64,000 nt of DNA from Trichaptum fuscoviolaceum (Eukaryota; Basidiomycota; Agaricomycetes; Hymenochaetales; Trichaptaceae): assembly GCA_910574455.1 (NCBI GenBank), contig CAJSYZ010000003.1, forward strand, positions 2,480,001 through 2,544,000. Reading direction: 5' to 3'. The notes beneath the pieces are model-generated. The model searched no databases. It was given only the letters and a program-made list of their open reading frames with translations, and had not been told where the DNA came from. Both the position numbers and the translations under genes were made by a program. The stretch's first letter is position 1, and each line of letters starts with the position of its first letter. Positions 58,951 through 64,000 of the stretch are shown piece by piece.

Positions 58951-60949
58951 TTATTTGGTAGGACTGGGTGCTCCCGCTGAGGCACTACCAGTCTCTTTCT
59001 TTGTCTTTGAGTTATTCAGAACAAAAAATCGTACGAGATCTAAAGTTGCTATAGAGTCTTCAACAGACGAGTGGCCAGAGGTCCCTCCGCCAACTTGAAT
59101 TATTCGACCCAGGTGTTCGCGAGCCCTGACAAATAGTCAATTTTAGATGTCAGCCTATGCACCACCTAAACAAACTTGATAAGAGGACGCACAGATCTCT
59201 CAATGAACGTCGATACGGAGGCCCGGCACGATGAGGAAATAGGACGACCGTATCGACGCAGCGATGATGTATCATACGCAAGGTCTTCAGATCGTTATCC
59301 AGGGCGTGTCCAATTATGATCGTATCTGAGTTTATCCATGCATCCAAACACTGTCGGATAGAGCGCAAGTCCAGAACAGCTTTGTCGTAGTCTTCATCTA
59401 CGATACCTGAGAACCTGGTATTGAAATCTCTGAAAGGCAAACGATGTTGACAAACGGTGATCTCGGAGAGGGTGGAGAATATAATAAGAGACAGAATGCT
59501 ACTGACATGACTTCTACTCCATCGTCCATTCGTACGTGTTCGTCGAAGATTTCCTTACCGGATCCGTCTACTACGGATACACGGGCTACGCGAACGCCGC
59601 CGGTCGAGTAGATCATCTCGCAGTCCATAGCAACAACGTCCAAGGCTGTATCTAAACCTTCGGAGTTGTTGCTAGATCGGGTCCACGAGAATGGATGACG
59701 TATATGCAACTCTTCAGGTGTAGATTCTGAAAAGACATGAGGACCTCTACTGCATCCTACACCATCATATGGTAGATGACAACACGACCACACCCGAATC
59801 TTTTCGCCTAAACAGATTGACGAGCTGAGTTTGTATATATGAAAATTAAAGGGATATCGAACTAACCGTTACTTCGTTCCGTTCTGCACCTTCCCCAATG
59901 GAAGATGCACTCTTCGGCTTCATCTTTCTTCTTTACCATAAATTGTTGACCGCATCTCTCACATTTTCGAATCTTCCCTTCGTCACTGGGATTGGTTCCG
60001 CCAGGACCTTCGGGAGGCTCTGTCATGAAGCCCCACTTCTTCAGATCCTCCAAGGTCATTACATGTTGGTCTAAGTGGTATTTTTTGAGTACCAAATTGC
60101 TCAGTAGATCACGTTCGTTTCGCCGCTTTTGAAGCGTGCCTTCAGTGCCAACAGATTCATGAGAGGTAGAAGTTGGCTTCGGGCGTTTACTCAGAGCTGC
60201 AGCAGATTGAATGATTGCCTGTAATACTGCGCTGAGCACTGAAGAACGAGTCGAGTAGTAGAGTGCTCACAGTGCGGTACGTGACTTTATTTGACTTCTC
60301 ATACACCTCCTGCTCCTGGGCAAGAGCATGCTCACTGGCTAATGTTGGATTGGAGGTTAGAATGTCCGAATACAGCGCAGAGAACTTTTCGTATAATGTC
60401 TTGATCATAGCCTGAGAAGTATGAGCATAACTTCGATACGACTGTTGTCGAGCGAACATACCTGGCGAACCGGTATGGCAATTTTCGATAGTGCGGCATT
60501 AACCCTCAAAGTTGGAATTCCAGTCTGATACAGGAGGAGCAAGATCAGTACGGCGCAGACATGTAAGAATATGATCGAAGTACAGTGGACTGCGCTGCAG
60601 GAACAGTTGGCACTTTCGATGCCGCACCATCTATTCTCTGGAACTTGCGAGGCGGTTCAACCTGTGTTGTCTGTGTAGAAGGGGTGACATATGACTTAGC
60701 AGCGAGAGCGCTCTGGCGCTTCGTCGGTACAACAGAAGAAGTTGTCTGTGATATCAAAGGTTTGGCGGGTGACGGGGCCTTCTTGGGCTGAACAGTGGTT
60801 GAAGGCCCTGCAACCGGTGCCGACACAGGAATATGAGGGAGGGTGGATTGTTTTGCATTTGGATCATGGGAGTAGAGGCAGTTTATGCGCCTGCATTGAG
60901 CTCTTTCAGGACATGGCAGGGAGCTAAATAAACCTCTGGTCGAGAACAT
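58951..60949 (-). CDS. REX3: RNA exonuclease 3 (DEDDh family)
   Basis: Seven exons (60584-60949, 60462-60524, 60271-60411, 59867-60218, 59507-59807, 59193-59429, 58951-59125) give 544 aa. The N-terminus has a CCCH zinc finger (Cys13, Cys19, Cys24, His28) in SLPCPERAQCRRINCLYSHD. A second metal-site region is CERCGQQFMVKKKDEAEECI. The exonuclease core has ExoI VVAMDCEM (Asp369, Glu371), ExoII GHALDNDL (Asp454), and ExoIII SGHSSVEDSIATLDL (His505, Asp510), so all DEDDh residues are present. Yeast Rex3 trims the 3' ends of MRP RNA and other small RNAs. The gene converges with APS1 (226 bases) and diverges from LAG1 (245 bases). Confidence 0.93.
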
Positions 60950-61194
60950 AGTCGTAAGTAACAGAGGCCTTCATTGCCATGCATGCTCAATTCAACAACA
61001 CAGCAGCTTCAACTCGACGGACCCATTCCCCGCTTTCAGAAATGGATAAACGCTCCCACCATGATCGGCATTAATAACGGCAAATAACGCGTCCGTTCGT
61101 TCGCGGACGGTTTTTTATTTCATCTCTTCCCCCAACCTGTACATCGTATACCCTCCCAAGGTCATTGGCTCGAGTTCTTTGAACGGACGGGAAC
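60950..61194. promoter_or_regulatory. Divergent promoter of REX3 and LAG1
   Basis: 245 bases between opposing start codons. Contains CGTCCGTTCGTTCGCGGACGG at 61090-61110, whose ends (CCGTTCG...CGGACGG) are partly self-complementary, then a T run. Shared control is likely but unproven. Confidence 0.5.
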
Positions 61195-62987
61195 ATGGCA
61201 ACGAACAGCAGAGGTCGAAAGCGTGCCCCGTCCATTCAACAAACCATACATAATATCGAGTAATTGTCCGTGGCATAAATCTTGAGATACAAAGTTACAT
61301 TTTGTTTTACAGAGTCGACAAACAACATCACCTTACCGGGTCTTTTATGCCCAACTCGTAAGGCAGCTCTCTAGAAAGCGAAACCGGATAGCTAATCTTG
61401 TCTTCAGGCCGACGGTGTCGGAAACCCCTACACCGACCGGTTCACGGATTGTCAAAACGCCTCCTCATGACGACTTCTACGATTCAAAAGGTCTTTGGAA
61501 CGACATTAAGACACTCAGATGGATGCGGGTTCCCTGTATGTCGATCCCACATCGAGTTTTTGTATGACTTTACACTAACATTTTGTTTACTAAGCCTCAT
61601 CCTTCAAGCTCTTGATCGTCCCCGTAATCTTATATGCTATATGCTCAGCTCTCAATGTGCAACCAAATCCTTTCAAGCCAATGCTGTTCATCTCCCACCG
61701 CGTCTCTACCAGCTCTCCCGACGATCCTCGCTATGCCAAGGGATGGTTGGATCTCTTATTCATCGCATATCACATCATCGTATTTTCCTTTATTCGCCAA
61801 TTTACTCTATTCGAGATCATCTTTCCTATCGCTCGTAAACTCGGAATCAAGAAGCAAGCGAAGCTGGACAGATTTGGAGAACAGGCCTATGCAGTACTTT
61901 ACTACGGCACAATGGGCTTCTGGGGTGCTGTGAGTTACTTCAACATTTCATCTAACTTAACGAAGGCACTTATCGCACCTCTTGTCAGTATATCATGTCA
62001 TCTCTCCCTACTTGGTGGTACCGCACGGAGTACTACTGGATTGGTGCGCAGCCTTGCACAGTCTTGCATTCATTTATTTTCTTATTTAAATGTTCTTAGA
62101 TTACCCTCATTGGGATATGAAGCCACTCCTTAAACGCTACTACTTGATGCATTTTTCATATTGGATACAGCAGCTCATAGTGCTTATCCTAAGAATCGAA
62201 AAGCCAAGGAAAGACTTCAAGGAACTCGCTGCGCATCATGTTGTTACCCTTTGGCTTATTGGGTATGTCCGGGCATGTTTAGGAGGACAAAGAGTGAATA
62301 ACTCAATGCTGAACTTCTCATCCGCAGATGGAGCTACGGCGTTAACCTCACTTTGATTGGAAATGCCATATTTGTGAGCATGGATATTCCGGATGTCTTT
62401 TTGGCAGTACGCTACCCTTCAACTCCAGTAAATCCCCCGATGTTGCATTAACTTTCCATCTTCAGTTATCAAAGCTCTGCAACTACCTTGATCTCAATAC
62501 GACAAAAGTATATACGTTTGCTGTATTCGCAGTCATCTGGACGTATGCTAGTTTATTGTCCTCACAATTTTATTGCGACTTAAAGCTCAGCATTCTAGGT
62601 ACTTCCGACATTACCTGAACATCGTCATCCTGTATTCCGTCTGGACTCAATTCGACCTTATCCCGTACGTTTTTCTATCTTCCCTTGCTTGCAAGAGGCT
62701 GCTAAGAAGGATTGTAGTGATTCAGCAAGATTTTTCCATCCATCCGATGGTGTATGGATGGTTTGGTGGATGAAATACCAGATTTTCGCCCCTATCTTCG
62801 CCCTCCAACTCATTAATTTGTTCTGGTACTATTTGATCCTCCGGATAGCATACAGGTGTGCAACCCTCTCATTTTTTGTCCGTAATACTGGTCTTTCTGA
62901 TGAAACTTTAATAGGGCTGTGATGGAAGAGACTGTTACCGACATCCGTTCTGACGACGAGGATGAAGACGAGGATAAAGAGGACTAG
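61195..62987 (+). CDS. LAG1: Ceramide synthase (sphingosine N-acyltransferase), Lag1/TLC domain
   Basis: Eleven exons (61195-61259, 61313-61357, 61408-61535, 61595-61929, 61989-62043, 62100-62262, 62328-62406, 62466-62542, 62599-62664, 62718-62855, 62915-62987) give 407 aa. Start MATNSRGRKRAPSIQQTIHN, then the soluble part and the first span SFKLLIVPVILYAICSALNV. The TLC/Lag1 motif holds the catalytic pair His255-His256 in ELAAHHVVTLWLIGWSYGVN and Asp283/Asp286 in VSMDIPDVFLA. Later segments are YFRHYLNIVILYSVWTQFDL and VWMVWWMKYQIFAPIFALQL. The tail RSDDEDEDEDKED is a likely casein kinase 2 target, a mode known for yeast ceramide synthases. It joins fatty acyl-CoA to long-chain bases in the ER. 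No Hox-like domain is present. Confidence 0.94.
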
Positions 62988-63121
62988 CGTACATAATCAT
63001 TAATTATGTCTCAGATTTCTTGGATAACGTCTTGATCAAGAAGAAGTCGGAAATGCTACATACTGACACAATGAATCATTCATACAAACTTTATATCTTA
63101 CAGTTTTTTCAAGGATCGAAA

Positions 63122-64000
63122 TCACCAAAGACTATCCTCGACTTCAACATCTTCTATAGCTTCACCATCTAAGGATGGCCCTTGGAAGGCACCTTCCAAG
63201 TCTGAATCGTCGCTTTCTTCGTCCGATTTGAACTCTACTTTAACGGTCGATCCCTTCTCGGTCGTCTGGGTCTGGTTTGGCCAGCGTTCCTCACGCTGCG
63301 CGTCGAGCTGGTTCCCAGATGCCATAGACTTCAGAGCAAGCAGTGTGTACTATAAATAGTTCAATGAAAATGGCATCCACAGCTTGGCTATCTTTTGTAA
63401 AATTTCGTACATATGCATCGTTGCCCGCATTATGTGTATTTACCGTGGAGGTTTTGAGAAGAAGACACATCCTTTCAAGCTTCGTCTTCTCAGATATGTC
63501 ACCTTGTAAGGCCCCGAAGAGCTCTGTTGTGTCGACAACGAAGATGCCATCGTCTGGCATTATGTCTGGTAATATATATGAAAGGTTCTCGATTGGCGCA
63601 TCCAGTTGCTTCAGATATCTGTACACAGTCTTGAGGTACGTCTTGGCAAAGAGAACGACAACAACACATACTTGACATCTTGACTGTGATCGTGGAATAC
63701 GAGGAACAGAGGACCTGAGCTGCAGAAATCGCTAATCATTTTGCGGAGGATTTTCTTGAACTCGGCGATCTTCACCACTTCGCTTTTGCCAAAGGAGTAT
63801 TTCTAGGAAATACAGAGCCAATGAGTAGCCTTTCATTAAGGGTCTCAAAAGATAGCGTATCACGTACATCTCGCATGTTCGGAACATACTTCCCATTGGT
63901 GTAAAACTTATGCTCTTCAAGTATATAATGTCCATTGGCCGCGATTTCATTACCTTCTTTCCACTGCAGATAGCTCCACCCACATTCAGTGATGACTGTG
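63122..64000 (-). CDS. Gfd2/YDR514C-like DEDDh exonuclease-fold protein, C-terminal part
   Basis: Four exons are in the window (63868 to the right edge, 63672-63802, 63411-63618, 63122-63349); the N-terminus lies outside. The fold is seen in TVITECGWSYLQWKEGNEIA, then FCSSGPLFLVFHDHSQDVKY, IFVVDTTELFGAL, and NTHNAGNDAYYTLLALKSMA. The phrases HDHSQDVKYL and HNAGNDAYYTL match ExoII and ExoIII of the DEDDh group found in fungal Gfd2/YDR514C proteins. The C-terminus is acidic (FKSDEESDDSDLEG). Whether the first catalytic pair is intact cannot be seen fully here. Function of the family is poorly known. Confidence 0.82.

Overview
The window is nuclear DNA of a filamentous basidiomycete, most likely an Agaricomycete. 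Almost every gene is split by many short introns of about 50-70 bases with GT-AG ends (two are GC-AG). The protein families are fungal: an Ssd1-type RNB protein, a Kre9-like GPI protein, a Zn2Cys6 regulator, Vid27, and MARVEL proteins. I placed exons by hand so that every junction keeps frame; the final protein lengths match the families well (calcineurin B 175 aa, eL18 186 aa, Vid27 782 aa, Imp4 288 aa). Species cannot be read from the sequence.

Layout, left to right. 0-5.7 kb: 5' part of a WD40 gene running off the left edge (-), a small single-span membrane protein (+), a GT8 glycosyltransferase (+), then a gene-poor stretch. 5.7-11 kb: two tandem MARVEL-domain paralogues (+) and an MBOAT lysophospholipid acyltransferase (+). 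11-24 kb: eL18 (-) head-to-head with a Tra2-like SR protein (+), a nucleostemin/Grn1-type GTPase (+), a disordered protein fused to a medium-chain dehydrogenase fold (-), the mitochondrial tRNA-modifying GTPase MSS1 (-), and calcineurin B (+). 24-36 kb: a sparse region with two gene-poor stretches of about 3.7 kb, one serine/glutamine-rich gene of unknown function (-), IMP4 (-), and a pair of duplicated structured units at 34.6-35.3 kb that I cannot assign. 36-50 kb: SSD1/Dis3L2-like (-), NAD-isocitrate dehydrogenase IDH2 (-), ESCRT-III VPS24 (-), a Kre9-like GPI protein (+), and Mediator MED17 (-). 50-64 kb: Zn2Cys6 transcription factor (+), an unknown small gene (-), VID27 (+), AP-1 sigma (+), REX3 exonuclease (-), ceramide synthase LAG1 (+), and a Gfd2/YDR514C-like DEDDh protein (-) cut by the right edge.

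The genes are mostly housekeeping and do not form a pathway cluster. Loose themes are ribosome biogenesis and translation (eL18, IMP4, Grn1, MSS1), RNA handling (Tra2-like, SSD1, REX3, Gfd2-like), membrane lipid and traffic (ALE1, LAG1, VPS24, AP-1 sigma, MARVEL pair), and mitochondria (IDH2, MSS1). I see no rRNA, tRNA, CRISPR, intact transposon or secondary-metabolite cluster. The least explained part is the duplicated hairpin-capable unit at 34.6-35.3 kb. Other notable points are an Ssd1-type protein that keeps the RNase II catalytic aspartates, genes whose first coding exon is only the ATG, and recurrent GTTCGT splice donors.
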